Shown: positions 10,275 to 23,229 of the stretch, piece after piece
Numbering within the stretch: position 1 is the first letter of the stretch
Layout: every line of letters begins with the position of its first letter
Assembly: GCA_029204045.2 (NCBI GenBank)
Contig: CM055066.1
Span: forward strand, 51,330,998 to 51,394,997
Length of the DNA: 64,000 nucleotides
Reading direction: 5' to 3'
Source: Tillandsia leiboldiana
Lineage: Eukaryota; Streptophyta; Magnoliopsida; Poales; Bromeliaceae
The notes under the pieces: generated by a model
The model's input: only the letters and a program-made list of their open reading frames with translations
Database searches by the model: none
Told to the model about the DNA's origin: nothing
Made by a program: the position numbers and the translations under genes

Positions 10275-12611
10275 ATGGGCTCGCGCGTGGTGACCCCAGA
10301 AGAGGTGCTCGAATCGCTTATGAACGATGGGACGATCGATGCTATTAGGATGAAGATCATTGCTCAGCTAAAGGCCAATGTAAGCTTCCTGATGTTTCTC
10401 GATGTTTCTATGTACGCACACCACCTGTTTGTTAATATGCGTGAACGAAAATCTCACTTCGAATTTCACAATTTTGTGTGTAAATTGCAAAAAAAAAAGT
10501 GAACTTAATGCCCTGTTGAACTGGTGTAAATGTTTCAAATTGGCTCATTCCATTGTTTTTGATCCACATATGCACCAAAGGCATAGCATAGAGCTTACTA
10601 TTTCCCGTCCCGTCGGGTTCCGTCAATGACGAATGCCCTTTTTAGATGGAGACGAACCTTCCGGCGCACTGCTGAATATGAATATTAAAAACACCGTTGT
10701 CTATCAGCTTAAGCTTTTAGAAACAAGCGATTGTTTTGCATAATATAGCATGGTATCAGAATTCAGAGCAGAAGGATCTAAGTTTGAGTTCCGTCAGACT
10801 CCTAATATTATTAATTTCTTCAAATTTAAATTCAAATCCGCGTCTTGGATCTATCAACATATCTTGGGCCCAGACGTAAGAAGTGTTGAATGTGAATATT
10901 AAAAACACTACTCTATGTTAGCTTAAGCTTTTAGAGATAAATGATTGTTTCACATAATTTAACACCTGCATTATCTTTCAGTTTGCACATTTTGTATATA
11001 TATGATGGTCATTGATTGAAGAAATTACTATAATTGCCATTATTTAGTAGTGAAATGGCTAATATGCTTATATGAAGGATTTAAGTGCTATGGCACGAGG
11101 GCGTGCCAAAAACTTGCCGGCACAATACGACACGGTGCGTGCCGGGCCGGGCCGATGAGTGCCGGTCACAAAAAGTACATGTGTGCCGACACATAATGGC
11201 ATAAAATATTTATTTTCTTTAGCAACAAAATTTTCTAATTGCTTATTATATATATAGTTATCAAATATTTTGAATTTTATTGAAAAAATTATTTAGTAAT
11301 TTGAAGAAAAAAGGGTTTTGAGCTGTGTCACCGGCACGGAAGCCGTATCATGTCGGTATCTTGTTGGCACAATACGGCACGATGGATACGATCCGTGCCG
11401 ATGCATACTTAAATCCTTGGCTTATATCACTATTTTAAGGCCAAGCTTCTATTTCAAGTGCTCCTTTTTTTTTCTTTCTTTGTTTTTTGTCGGTGGATTA
11501 GAGCGTTCGTGGCTGCTTTAAGGAGGTTATTCTAAATCCCTCTAATATTGTGTGTTCACTTTATTGTTGCAGGAGGATATGAAGAAAAATACCATGATGA
11601 TGGTGGAGCAAAGTAAAGTTCTCAACACTCCAGGAGCAGAGAAAAAGACCAAGAGGGAGTTGTTTGACGAACTTCGGCGGGAACTAGAGTAAGTTCTCAT
11701 GTTAGCGAATAAAGAGGGACCTTCATTTTGATACATAGTGTTATACAAACTTCTTTTTTTCATTTTTTTCCTTCTTGGTGCTTGAATTATATTGGAGTTT
11801 AATCTCGATATATTCACGTAACTATATCTGCGTATCAGGTTGTTCTGAATCATTTCGCTTGTTTTTCTCTGTCGGTTTCATGTCGTTCCCTCGTTTTGGG
11901 TACTCGCAAGATGTCGTTCCCTCGTTTATATATCCTTCAAATGCTCATCGAGTTATTCTTACAGAAATTGAAGGAAACCATCACAAGAGTAATGTTCAGT
12001 GAACTTTTTTGTTTTATACAGAAAAGTGAATTGGTAACAATTTTGTTTGGAAAATCTATTCGAAGTACCGTATGACACTAATAGACGGAGAGGGTATTTT
12101 AAGCGCGACAAGTGAAGTGGAAAGTTTGTACACACTGGGAAGAACATTTTCTCTTTTTTTAAGTTGTATGACATAGGCCGTCGGCTAAAAGTTAACATTT
12201 TCTTATTGAGCTAAAAGGAGCTGATAATGCCTTCTATGCAGAACTTCGGTTCTTGAAAAGGCGTCAAAAGCAGTTTGGGAGCTAATACTCGACAACAGCG
12301 GCTTGGGGAAAGAGATCACCGAAACCGTCGAGAAAGTCTACTGCCGTCTAAGCGGCCAAGAGCCGCCCCCGCCCCCGGCCCTTCTTCCGCTTGCAATTAC
12401 GTATCCACAACAAGAAAGCGAGAAAGAGAGCAAAGATAAACAGGAGGGAGAGAAGGCCAAGGAGATGGACGTTTCCGAGCCATCGTCGAGAAAGAGGACC
12501 TTCAGCGAGATGAGCGCGCTCGAAAAAGCGGAAGCAGTTGAGAATGGCTCCCCGGAACGCGCTGCTGCATCCGAGGATGGTACGCTACCGTCCACCAATA
12601 CTAAGACATAA
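10275..12611 (+). CDS. COMPASS SHG1/BOD1-like domain protein
   Basis: Three exons: 10275-10379, 11573-11688, 12242-12611, 591 nt, 196 aa. Residues about 8-105 form one helical domain (TPEEVLESLMNDGTIDAIRM, IIAQLKAN, KKNTMMMVEQSK, ELFDELRRELETSVLEKASK, LILDNSGLGKEITETVEKVY). This matches the SHG1 family, which includes yeast Set1/COMPASS subunit Shg1 and animal BOD1. The C-terminal half is disordered: Pro run, then Lys/Glu-rich, with a putative basic SSRKRTFSEM site. Inference: a nuclear chromatin or mitotic factor; in plants the function is not settled. The start at 10275 is chosen because exon 1 then ends exactly at LKAN with a GTAAGC donor. Intron 1 holds a TRIM and a MITE. Confidence 0.8.
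10670..10964 (+). mobile_element. TRIM retrotransposon with 81-bp LTRs in SHG1-like gene intron 1
   Basis: Two 81-bp direct repeats, 10670-10750 (TGCTGAATATGAATATTAAA...ATATAGCA) and 10884-10964 (TGTTGAATGTGAATATTAAA...ATTTAACA), bracket 133 bp. The first is followed at once by TGGTATCAGAATTCAGAGC, a Met-tRNA-type primer-binding site. LTRs start TG and end CA. There is no coding capacity. Flanking pentamers CGCAC and CCTGC do not match, so the duplication has decayed or the ends are off by a base. Same orientation as the gene. Confidence 0.8.
11077..11416. mobile_element. MITE, GGATTTAAGTGC ends (copy 1)
   Basis: About 340 bp with complementary ends GGATTTAAGTGC and GCATACTTAAATCC. GC-rich stretches near both ends (GTGCCGGGCCGGGCCGATGA; GATACGATCCGTGCCGATGC) flank an AT-rich centre. 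The second copy, in reverse orientation, lies at 13051-13369. This copy is inside intron 1 of the SHG1-like gene. Confidence 0.65.
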
Positions 12612-13050
12612 TGATATGAGCTATTGTATCCTTTAGTTCCTTGTTGGGCGACGAAACTATGTTGTAGTGAATGCTAGGGCACTGCGACGCAAATGCAATG
12701 TAATTATCGTAGTTGAATTTGCTTCTGCTTGGTTTGTTACTAGGTTGTAGAAGAAACTCTGGTACTATCATGAAGAAATTTTGATTTTGTTCACATCTGT
12801 TGGTTTTCAATTACTCGAATTGCTGTTCTTAGTAGTGATTATTCTGCTAGTATGTTTGCAGTCTCCTTTAATAAATGTTTATCAGGAAATCTTATAATTA
12901 GTGATAAAGTAGTGAGATATTATACTTTCTAACAACAAGGTAGTAAAGTGCTATACTTTGAATCATTGAATAGTAAACTGTAATTGTGTCATTTTAAAGA
13001 TTTCATTGATAATTATAAACTCAATAAATAACATATCATAATCATACCCA

Positions 13051-13369
13051 AGGTTTTAAGTATCCATCGTCGTATCTACCGTACCGTACCTTGCCAACAA
13101 GATACCGACACGATACAGTTCTATGTCGATAACACAGTTTAAAATCCTTTTTTCTTAAAATTACTAAATAATTTTCTTAATAAAATTCAAAATATTTGAT
13201 AAAAATACATAATAAGCAATTAAAAAAACTTGTTGCTAAAAAAATTAAATATTTCATACCATTATGTGTCGGCACGCATGTATTTTTTGTGACCGGCACT
13301 CATCGGCACGGCTCTGCACTGTGCCGATAAATTTTCGACACGACCCCGTGGCACGGCACTTAAATCCTA
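13051..13369. mobile_element. MITE, GGATTTAAGTGC ends (copy 2, inverted)
   Basis: Reverse-complement relative of 11077-11416: it opens with AGGTTTTAAGTATCCATCG and closes GGCACGGCACTTAAATCCTA. The matching interior includes CATTATGTGTCGGCACGCATG and GTGACCGGCACTCATCGGCA. It lies between the SHG1-like and MCM7 genes, the only repeat seen in the 12612-13609 intergenic stretch. The remainder is AT-rich 3' flank. Confidence 0.65.
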
Positions 13370-13609
13370 GTTCGACAAGCTTAGTTATACGATAAATGTA
13401 ACACTTCATTACAAACATAGATGCATGAATTTCCAATCGATTGATAGCATAACTTACGACATCATAGAGATAGATTAGGGTTTCAGTAATGGTTAGTATC
13501 TGCAACTTCATTGGCCAGCATGAGGGGGGATCCAACAACTTTTGTTGACATAATTCCTCTAATTTTCTCGATTTGAGTACAAGATGAACATTCAAAACTT
13601 GTTTAGCAC

Positions 13610-16600
13610 TTAGGCATCAATGAAGTGAATGTCGAATGTGTTGGGATGGATTTGCCACACATTTAGCGCGGCGTACTCTTCCAGGCACTCCTTCAACTGA
13701 GCCTCACTGTATCCCTGTCCACATTAAGCGAATTAAATAAGCAAAGATTCCTAGGAAAATATAATAGTAACAAGGTGAACATCCAAATTTTTTTTGAAAA
13801 TACAAATACTAACTTAATTTCTTCACAAGTTACAGAAATATGAAGAAAAATGAGAGAAATTACCACGTCGATGTAGGAAGAATTAGCGATGAAAAAGGTT
13901 TGAGATAATTGCCAGAGGCTAAGGGCAGTGATATTCTAAATAGAGTTAATTGCATACAGCTCCCTGTAAACATATCGAATAGCAGATATATTCCTACAAA
14001 GTTCAACTTTTTATATTTATCCTTTCAAAAGTCCAACGTTATTCATATATATCCCTACCGTCTATCTCTGTTAGAAAAATCTAATTAACCATAGATTAAA
14101 TACTTAATCTTAGTTAGTTAGTGAGGCAAATTTATCTTTTTACCCTTCCAGATATTTCTGCATTATTTTTTGGAGAGATATTTTTGAAAGGGCAAAACTG
14201 TCATTTCACATATAATCTGTTAAAAAATAAACAGTGAACTAACGATAATAAACCGAAGGGATATATATGAATAACGTTGAGCTTTTGAAGGAATAAATAT
14301 GAAAAGTTGAACTTTATAAGGATATATCTGCTATTTAATATGTTTACAAGGAGCCGTATGCAATTATCCCTTCTAAGTATTGCTTGGTCATAAAAAGTTT
14401 AAAAATCAGAAGACTGCAGGGTTTCAGTTGGATTGAAATACTGATATTCTGCAGTTGAATTATAATATTGATGAAGTAAACACAACAAATATCACTGTTA
14501 TTCTGCTAATAATTTACATTATGCTGTTCTAATAGACTAATATGAAATTCCTTCCAAACCACTCAGAGATAGAGTGTGGTTTAGGGCTCGACTGCCTTTT
14601 TTGTCTCTTAAATTTGTGAAGTATATTGTAGCTGAATTCACGTTTGCATTGAATGAAGCGGCAGCATGCTGCCTTCCTCTCAAAAAAAAATTTGTGAAGT
14701 ATAGAAAGAAGAGAGCTCACGAAAAATGAAGGCAAACTTAGATAACTCTACCTTTCTAGATATCCAATTGAGAGCATTGGCATAGCTCACATCCATGCGA
14801 TTTGTCCTGGCTGCTTCGTCTCGCAGGATAGAATAGATATCAGAGATAGCATCTAAACCAGACCTCTGTCGATCGTCCGAGTATAGAGAGAATTTCGACA
14901 TTTGCATTAGTCGCAGAGCCTCGTCGACGTCACTCTGAGCAACAGTTTCTGAAAACCGGAGCCTCGCTAAAGCCTGCACAAATAAGTTTTCATTAGATAT
15001 TCCTGCAAAACCATCTAGGTGCATACAACCCTGTGAAATTTGAATTTTCTATATGTATCCTTTGAAAGTGTAAATCCTACAAACAAATAAAAAAGGGCCG
15101 CAATCCCATTCATTGGGAGAACTTAGCTTTGAACTAGGAGTTTTTAAAGGGGACATTTTGTTTAAAATGATTCAGGATAAAGAAAAATGAGAATGTAAAA
15201 GAACTTACAATAGATATGCGGAGGATGCTAAGAAGTGTTCTGATAGTTGTATAAGAATGCGGGGCATTTGATTTTGCTTCATCTTGGCGGATGCTAGAAT
15301 ATGCAGTTGCAATGTATTCCTCGAGCTCCCTCGGAACTGAAGGAACAATTCTTCGTGCAGCTGAAATATATGCTCTGTGTCCATGATGAACAACAATAAG
15401 TATCATAACCAACTATGGAGTTAATTAAAGGGCAAACAAATTATTAAAAGATGCTAGAATTGCATTAAAGAAGTCATAATTCTAGTGTTATTCTATCAGA
15501 TTCAATTATCTTCTTATTTTGATCATTTCCAATTTGAGATATTTTCTGCATTGGAAAAAAAGCAAGGATTTTTGCTATCACGGTAAGTATCCAACAAAAT
15601 GTAGAAATTACATGCACCAACATCAAAATGGACTTTGAAAGTGTTTAATAAGTTTGCTTTTGGTAGAAATAACAGTGCAGAGACCGCACTCGCTATCATC
15701 GAACAGAAACAGGAAGTTGGATTTTGGTAGTGCCGAATAATTCATTAACTTTTTATTCCTGTAAAGCATGGTTCATTTGTTACAGAATAGAGGTGATATA
15801 CCTCCCCTATTGCATGCTTTCTAATGTTTAATAATGTACTAGATTGGCCACATTATTTGCTTCTGATGCAAAAGAAGGAATTTTGGATTAGTAAAGCTAT
15901 GAAAGTCCATTTTACACTGCATGAAGATAGAAATTTACCTAAGAAGAGATGGTTCCAGCGGTGTGAATCCAAGTGAAGGTGATTCAAGATTTTGATGGAC
16001 ATGGACAACATGTCTGGCCATTTCTAGATCGCTATCCATGTCCGCACGATCCAGAATTAGCCAGAGTAGATCAAAACGCGATAAAAGTGCTGGAGGAAGA
16101 TTTATGTTTTCAGCTGGAGTCCTCCTCAAATCATATCTTCCCCTGCAAAATAGAATATAAAATGCCTTTGTCGTAAGAAAAGCATAGCATGGAATAACCA
16201 AAAAAAGGTCAAAACCTGCAGACATTACCTGAAATATAGCTCATTTCGAAATGGGTACATTAATTTCAAAACTTACAATTTCAATATCTAACTTTTCGCT
16301 GTTTTCAATTTCACTACCCTCCGTTAGGTATTGTCGAAACTTAAACAGTCCCTATTAAAAAGTTGTGGGATATTCTAAGTAACAGAATATTCTGTCAAAA
16401 AGGTCACAAAAACAGTTTGGTTTTGAGAAAGAGGCAGTGGCATCAATAACAATAAAAAATTAGATACAGAAATCAGAACTTTTGAAGTTTGGGTACCCAT
16501 TTCAAAATGCGCGTGTAGTTCAGATAGTTTCTGTGCTTTTTTATCATAAGAAATTATTGAGATTCTATTCGTACCAAGCTGGATTTGCAGCCGCGAGGAC

Positions 16601-19600
16601 CGCAGTTCTCGCATTGAGAGAGGTAGTAATACCAGCCTTGGCGATACTAACAGTTTGTTGTTCCATCACTTCATGGATTGCAGTTCTATCTGACTCTTCC
16701 ATCTTGTCAAACTCATCGATCGCACATATACCCATATCGGCCAATACCTATAAATCAAGAATTTTCATATCACTCTATTCTGGAAGTTATTGAAGGCAAC
16801 AATGGAAATCATTCGTATGAGATGGCTTGAATATTACATGAAACTGTATGGGAAAAAAAAACAAACAAACAATTGGAAGGGTTTATCTGATATCATGCAT
16901 GATAACCTCATGCTTTTCAGGACAATCAAGCAACTTTAGATGGCGCAATACATCTGATAAAAAAATCCAAGAAAAAGCATAAAAATTGCCCAAAACAATA
17001 GCTATGGAACTACATAATTTGATCAATACTGTGTAAATCGAGCTATAATTCAGTATACATTTTAATCAATTCCTTTGGCGCAGAAAAGGTAGCCTTATTT
17101 GACATTCCCATAAAGATTTGTAGTGAACTGTAACTACTAGCAATTCGCTAAAGTGGGTATTTACAAAAACATACAGAAAATGTCTGCACAAATTTGTACA
17201 CGGAAAAAGGAAATCCACCACCAACCAGGCAAGTTGCTAAATTCTGAATAATTGAAAATTTCTACGAGAAGGTATGCATCTCACCAATGCCCCTCCTTCA
17301 AGGACCATCTCATTTGTAACAGGATCTCTCTGTACGGCAGCAGTTAGACCAACTCCGCTGCTTCCTCGTCCTGTTGTATATACTCCTCTCGGCGCAACAT
17401 TTATTATGTGCTTGAGCAGCTGACTTTTCGCAACACCAGGATCTCCCATTAAACAAACATGAACATCCCCTCTTATCTGTACATAGCAAAAAAACACGCA
17501 AGTTGAGTCATGTATTGGTCTAAAATTGTAAGGCACATAATAAATTAATAATCTGAAGAGTTTATACCTTCATACCATCGGAGAGCTTCCTATGCGGAGC
17601 CCCAACAAGAAGCAATAGAAGGGCTTTCTTGACATCTTCATGACCGAATATTTCAGGTGCTAATGATCGTGCCAGCTTGTTGTATATATCACCGTCTTCA
17701 GCTAGACGTTCAATCTGCTCCTGCTCATCTCCTTTCAGTTCGTATCTGACCCCAAAAAAAAAAAAAAAAGAAGCAAGTCTAACATAAGAAGCAAGGAATT
17801 TAAATTGTTATATTAATTTAGAGCAACATTTCTATGTTTGGTCCCTGCATTCCCACAAACACACCAAAATAATATTTTGGCCTACTTCATGCATGCATAC
17901 AATTCTACAATATGACTTTTTTTTTGAAAAAAAAACTTCTCTAATGATCTTCTACACTTAAAGAGGCAATTCTAAAGTAATTAAAACTGGCTCATATCTG
18001 AGAAAGCTGGTCAAATTTGAGGATAATTTCAAGATGGATCGACGATATTCACAAGTATTATTTTTTACATAAATAGATTGCATATTAAGAGTGTTTAAGG
18101 ATCACGCCCACATCGCCCAGATTAATGACTAAAATTTTGAATTGGGATTAGAGATGGCTTACTCTTCATATCTTTTCTTGAAATGGGTAACTGACATGAT
18201 TTCTAAGTATGTGTCTGCAACCAAGCCTGCACGCATGGCTCTGAATCCAGTGTATGGGATTGGAAGAAAAATGCCCGACAACTCAACCACATCACCAGGT
18301 GCTACCTGATCAAATCAAGAAGCATGTAAGATGATACAAACTGATTTAGTTGAAATCAACATTAAAGAACTTAAAATGCACACCCTCCGAAATTAGAACA
18401 ATATGAATCATTCATAAAAGAACTGATCGTAGCAATTAGTTCCAAATACGATATTTAAAAGAAATAATATTCTTAGACAATTGATTTACCGTTGGTCATC
18501 ATTTTAATTTGTGTATTTTTGGATAGTTGGAAAGCGAGCTAAACAAGAGATTGAAGTTCATGTTAAGCTGAAATGAAGAGGCGCTGCGGTTGTAATTGAG
18601 ATAAATCCTAATACTTTGTCTTGATAGAGAAAAAATTATTCACAAATAAGTTTTCCCCTCAAAGAATAAAACCCATAAAGAAATGTTCTACGGTAGCATA
18701 TTTCAGGTGCTCCAATCGTGGTCAATGGAGCAAAATCATGTCAAGATGAAAAGAAGAGGTGCTATAGCTGTGGTTTTAGGTGAGACTAAAACCTCAAACT
18801 TTGTCTTGATAGATTAGAAACTAATCACATAGGTTTTCCCCTCAAAGAAGAAAAAACATTAAAAAATGTTCTACAATAGCAAATTTCAGGTGCTCCAACC
18901 GTGGCCAATGGAGCAAAAGAACTATAGAACCGATAGTTCAACTTGACCTTTAAATAATGATATTTCAACTTGCCTACTTAGTACAGAAAATACGAAGCTT
19001 CCACTCAAGACTATCCATCTCATTAAATAGCACAAGAAAAATTCATAGAAGTTGAAATGGATTCTGCTAACCTTCCTAGTAAGCTCCCCTCGTAGATGAA
19101 CAGTCAGAGAACGTGGAATATGGCCTTTAGGAACATGCTCTGCTAATTCCTGGATCTTGGCCTATAGATAAAGCAAATAAAAGAATTTATTAAATGAAAA
19201 ATGAAAAGAAAAGAGATTACCTAGTACAAGAAATAGGCCTCTTGTAAGGTAATATATTAGAAATTATAGTTAGAAACGATCTCATTTTTTCCCACACAAA
19301 AGAAAAAATCATAGTTGCACTATTGGCCTTCAATTTTCAAAATTGAGATAAAAGAAAAGTTTCAATGGTCACCTCTTGAAATTTCAAAAATTTGGAAGCT
19401 CTAAGCTGTAGAATGAGGTTTCCCTTTGCCTTGTTGGTTTTGCAGCGACTAGATGGGCACTCAAATAGAGGCATAAATACTCTCGCAGTCACTTCCTGAT
19501 AGCATACATTCAACAGGAAAACAAAAAGAAATTACTTTCAGAAGTTATCTTTATAAAATCCATAAAGTACAAATCAAGCAAAGCACAAACAGAAGCTATC

Positions 19601-21673
19601 ACAGAAGTTGTTAACTGCATAAGTGACAAGTAACTCGACACGATGAATCAGAAAGATATATACCTCAAGTGTTATCTACAGTCATATTACTAGAAACTTA
19701 GATTTTAACAGTTTCAAGCATTTGCCATAAGTGCAGTTTGGAATTGATACAGCTAAAGAAGATAGTAACTTTTTTTTTTTCCTTGTATAAAAGTGCTCCG
19801 TTTCAAAAAAAATAATTCGGGTGTAACATATGAGTTTTAATATTTCAGGGTTGCAAAAGTGAAAATTGCATTTTTTATAGTATCTGTAATTTCGCATAGA
19901 TAAAACATGTATAGTTCAGCTAAAACAGTTGAATGTATCTAATGCTGCATATTGATGTATAGATGGTGCTGCTACAGTTGTTTCATTAGAGCTGTTCTCG
20001 GGAACAAGTATGGATTCGTAAAGGCACAAGAATATGTGTAGAAAAAAGTACTTCTCTGAATAAAAGTATGAGAGAAGTAAGATACCTGATATATTTCAAA
20101 TCCACAGTCCTCACAAGTATAAACAGCAACTTGCATCAAAGGCTTCACGTCCGAGCAGCGAGTGACAATGCCAGATATTTTTACAAGCTGGCCAATGTTA
20201 GATGCTTTGACTTGTCTAATCGTAAGCGGAGTCCCTTTGGAAAATGCCTTTATGTAGACTTCACTACAACCCAAAAAACATCTCACATTAGAGCCCACTG
20301 ACAGGGAATGTAAGCAATTTAAAATGATAAGGCAGACTAAAAGATACTCTTTCTTTCTAGAATAGTAGAGTACATCAACAAAATTGAAGAATAAAACTAA
20401 CAACCAATGGAAGGCAAATGACTCCATGCACTAGAAATTTTGTAATCTAATCAGCAAACTTCTAACATCTAAACAGCACTAATAGTACCATAAAAAAAAA
20501 ACAACATAAAAGATTCATAGATAATTATAGTTCATGCTATATGGGCGGAAATACATAAAGAATAGGCTATCTAGCACCCAATGCTCCAAATATCAACAAA
20601 ATGAACCCAAATCAAGTTCTTCGACAAGGTACCGAGCATTAAAAATGCAGGTAAACAATCTGAGAAGAAGTAAAAGCAAGGTGTCTGTTGACACTAGAAG
20701 CAGAAGCTCCACGCCGAAACTTCTAAAATACAAGTCTCCTTTGCATAGGACTACTAAGAAAGCATTTCTGCAGAAGCTCCAACCATTAACCAAGACATAG
20801 TGACCCTTGTTACAGTTGCCTATGAAAATCTCCTAGGATGGATCCAACTAAAGCAACTCTTTTTTGACCATTTAGACATGTTCTTTTGTAACAAAATCAG
20901 CAATTAGAACATCAAATTAGAGGGAAAAAACTTCAAATTTACAGCAGAAACAAACTTTCTCTACTGCACTTACAAGAACCGCTTGATCTCGGGGGGCATC
21001 TTCTGAAGCGGATCAGAATTATCGGCGGCATCTGTTCCATCGTCCACTCTCTGTGTCATCAAGATGTCGCGGTCCTCATCAGCCGAGAGCACCTCGGTGG
21101 GCTCGGGCATGAGCTCGTCCACAGCCTCCGCAAAGATATTAATGTACCTCCGCGTGTTCTCCGTGACCCTCTGCAAAAACTCCTCATCCAGGTCCTTGTA
21201 CTAACCGCAGAAAATAGTAATTCAGATCTAGGGTTTCAAAATAGCCAAAAAAATGTGGGGAAAAAACAAAACTTTGGAGAAGGGAGCGAGAAACCAATAC
21301 ATTGAAGAGGTCGTCGAGCTCGATCTGAACCGCACGGATCTTGCGATTGGCGACATCTTGCTGGAACAGGGAGAGGGGGAAGCTAGGGTTAGGGTTTACG
21401 GATTACACAAATAGGAGAAAGAGGAGATCTTACGAGGATGTTGAGGTACTTGGCCTCGCCAACGGCGTCGGCGAAATTGGCGAGGAACTCCTTGGCGAGA
21501 GCTGTAGAATGGATCAAAAAAATTGGAAAAAATAGGGCAAAATCGGTGAAAAATATGCCAAAAAGTAGGAGAAAAACGGCGAGAGACCGCGATCGGAGAA
21601 GGGGGAGGGGGAGATCGAGAGATCGAAGGGGAAAGGGGTTACCTTTGTCGATGGCAACGTTGAAGGCCTTCAT
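13610..21673 (-). CDS. MCM7: DNA replication licensing factor MCM7 (PROLIFERA)
   Basis: Subunit of the MCM2-7 replicative helicase that unwinds DNA at origins. Fifteen exons, all GT-AG, from the 5' end: 21643-21673, 21434-21501, 21301-21360, 20974-21200, 20086-20263, 19373-19495, 19072-19161, 18163-18305, 17568-17745, 17285-17476, 16575-16747, 15939-16142, 15209-15374, 14752-14973, 13610-13714. Total 2160 nt, 719 aa, the usual plant length. N-terminal OB domain with zinc finger C179, C182, C201, C206. AAA+ core: Walker A GDPGVAKS at 377-384, Walker B with CAIDEFDKM at 438-446, arginine-finger SRF at 509-511. The C-terminal region ends [10 protein letters not shown]. No frameshift or stop. The last intron holds a 9-bp-TSD MITE. 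The first exon ends after 31 nt, so the start is fixed by [10 protein letters not shown]. Confidence 0.97.
13943..14370. mobile_element. Mutator-type MITE (TTAATTGCATAC family) in last MCM7 intron
   Basis: 428-bp foldback with ends GAGTTAATTGCATAC and GTATGCAATTATCCC. Flanks TTCTAAATA (13934-13942) and TTCTAAGTA (14371-14379) form a 9-bp duplication with one mismatch. The arms share CATATCGAATAGCAGATATA / CTGCTATTTAATATG and further pairing blocks. Other family members are at 22224-22674, 28610-29070 and 29551-30011. Also in this intron, near 14655-14700, is a GGCAGCATGCTGCC motif next to poly-A that recurs inverted at 45380-45410. Confidence 0.8.
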
Positions 21674-21689
21674 GGTGTCAACAATGGAG

Positions 21690-21695
21690 GGGTGG

Positions 21696-21733
<38 letters not shown>

Positions 21734-21770
21734 GGAGAAATGGGGGGTTTGGGGGTGTTTTTTTTGGCGG
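21690..21770 (+). repeat. GA microsatellite in MCM7 leader
   Basis: A (GA)n run just upstream of the MCM7 start codon (CT-rich on the MCM7 sense strand), the kind of pyrimidine-rich leader common in plant 5' UTRs. TTTGGCGGGAAA-like and GGCGGGAAAA motifs at 21763-21823 resemble E2F sites (TTTSSCGC family), which would suit an S-phase MCM gene. This is inference from sequence only. Confidence 0.5.
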
Positions 21771-22223
21771 TAAATGGTGGCGGGAAAATGGGATAGTGGG
21801 GAGGAGGGTTTTGGCGGGAAAGAGAGGCGGAGCTGGGCCCACTATGAATAGGCCCAATAATTCTTATTGGGCCGGGCCGGTTAGGGATTTTGCTATGGGC
21901 TGAACCGGTCGGTTGTGAACCGGCCCGGTTCAACTTTTTTATATTTATTTTTTAAAAAGTTATAAGATGAACGTATGCACTTTTGGTTTGTTACCTATCT
22001 TACTATCTTACTGTTTATTTTTTAATAAAAAAAAATAAGTAAAATATTAATTTTGACTTTACGAATATGTTCCTAGTATAATATCTAAAAAAAAATAAGA
22101 AAATAAATTTATCTCATTATTAAGATTAAGTATTTAATGTATGGTTAACTATTAAAACATATATAAATAAGTTCAAAGGATAAATATGAAAAATTACACT
22201 TTATAAAAATATAAATATGAAAA

Positions 22224-22674
22224 GGGTTAATTGCATATTCTGTAAATATATCGAATAGCAGATATATTCCTACAAAGTTTAATTTTTTATATTTATTCCT
22301 TCAAAAGTCCAACGTTATTCATATATATCCTTACCATCCATTTCTGTTAGAAAAATCTAGTTAACTATATATTAAATATTTAATCTTGATTAGTTAGTGA
22401 GATAAATTTACCTTTTTATCCTTTCAGATATTTTTGCATTATTTTTTAGAGAGATATTTTTGAAAAATAAAACTATCATTTCACATATAATTTGTTAAAA
22501 AATAAACAGTGAACTAACGATAATAAACCAGAGGAATATATATGAATAATTTAGTACTTTTGAAAAGATAAATATGAAAAGTTAAAATTTTTATATTTGC
22601 CCTGCAAATTTTCATATTTGCAGGAATATATCTGCTATTCGATATGTTTACAGAAAATCGTGTGCAATTAACCC
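22224..22674. mobile_element. MITE of the TTAATTGCATAC family, intergenic
   Basis: About 451 bp between GGGTTAATTGCATA and GTGCAATTAACCC, with inner arms CGAATAGCAGATATATTCC and TATCTGCTATTCGATATG. The nonamers outside the ends (ATATGAAAA, TAAAAGTAA) do not match, so the duplication is lost or this copy sits within an older, truncated member (22000-22223 shows related arm sequence). The rest of 21770-23240 is AT-rich with homopolymer runs and no gene. Confidence 0.65.
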
Positions 22675-23229
22675 TAAAAGTAATCCTAAACTTTATAATA
22701 CTTTTTTTTATTTTTTACATTAAAAATTCACTAATTTTGTGATTTTACAATCTGATCCCACTATTTAAGATTTTAGAGATATTGCTTATTTTTAAAATAT
22801 AGTTTTAACCACTTTTATCAAAAAAAAAAAAAAAGAAAAAAAAAAAAGCTATCTGCAACCAAGAATTTTATCTTTTTTGTAACGTTTTTTAACTTTTAAA
22901 TTTTGAGAGATTTTAATCGATCGAACGGAAAATTTTATCAAATCCAAATAGTTTAAAGCACTTCTATCAAAAAAAAATTTAAAAAAAATTGAATTTTACA
23001 TGCTAGAGTAATTTAATTAAATAAAATATACGTAAAGGAATATTACTAGTTTAAAGAGAAAAGAAAAGGAAAATTTAAGCCTAATTTTAAAACGGGCACT
23101 AGTAAGGGGTTCTCAATGAATTTTTAAGAAAAAACCAATAAATAAGCGCCACGTGTCGTCGCACCAATGCAATACAACTTAATACAACGACCATTGTACG
23201 TACTACGTACATTATTAAACCACGCGAGC

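Noticed and set aside
14640..14705. tRNA or small RNA from the GGCAGCATGCTGCC palindrome
   Set aside because: Only one short stem with poly-A beside it, also found near 45380; more like the tail of a retroposed repeat.
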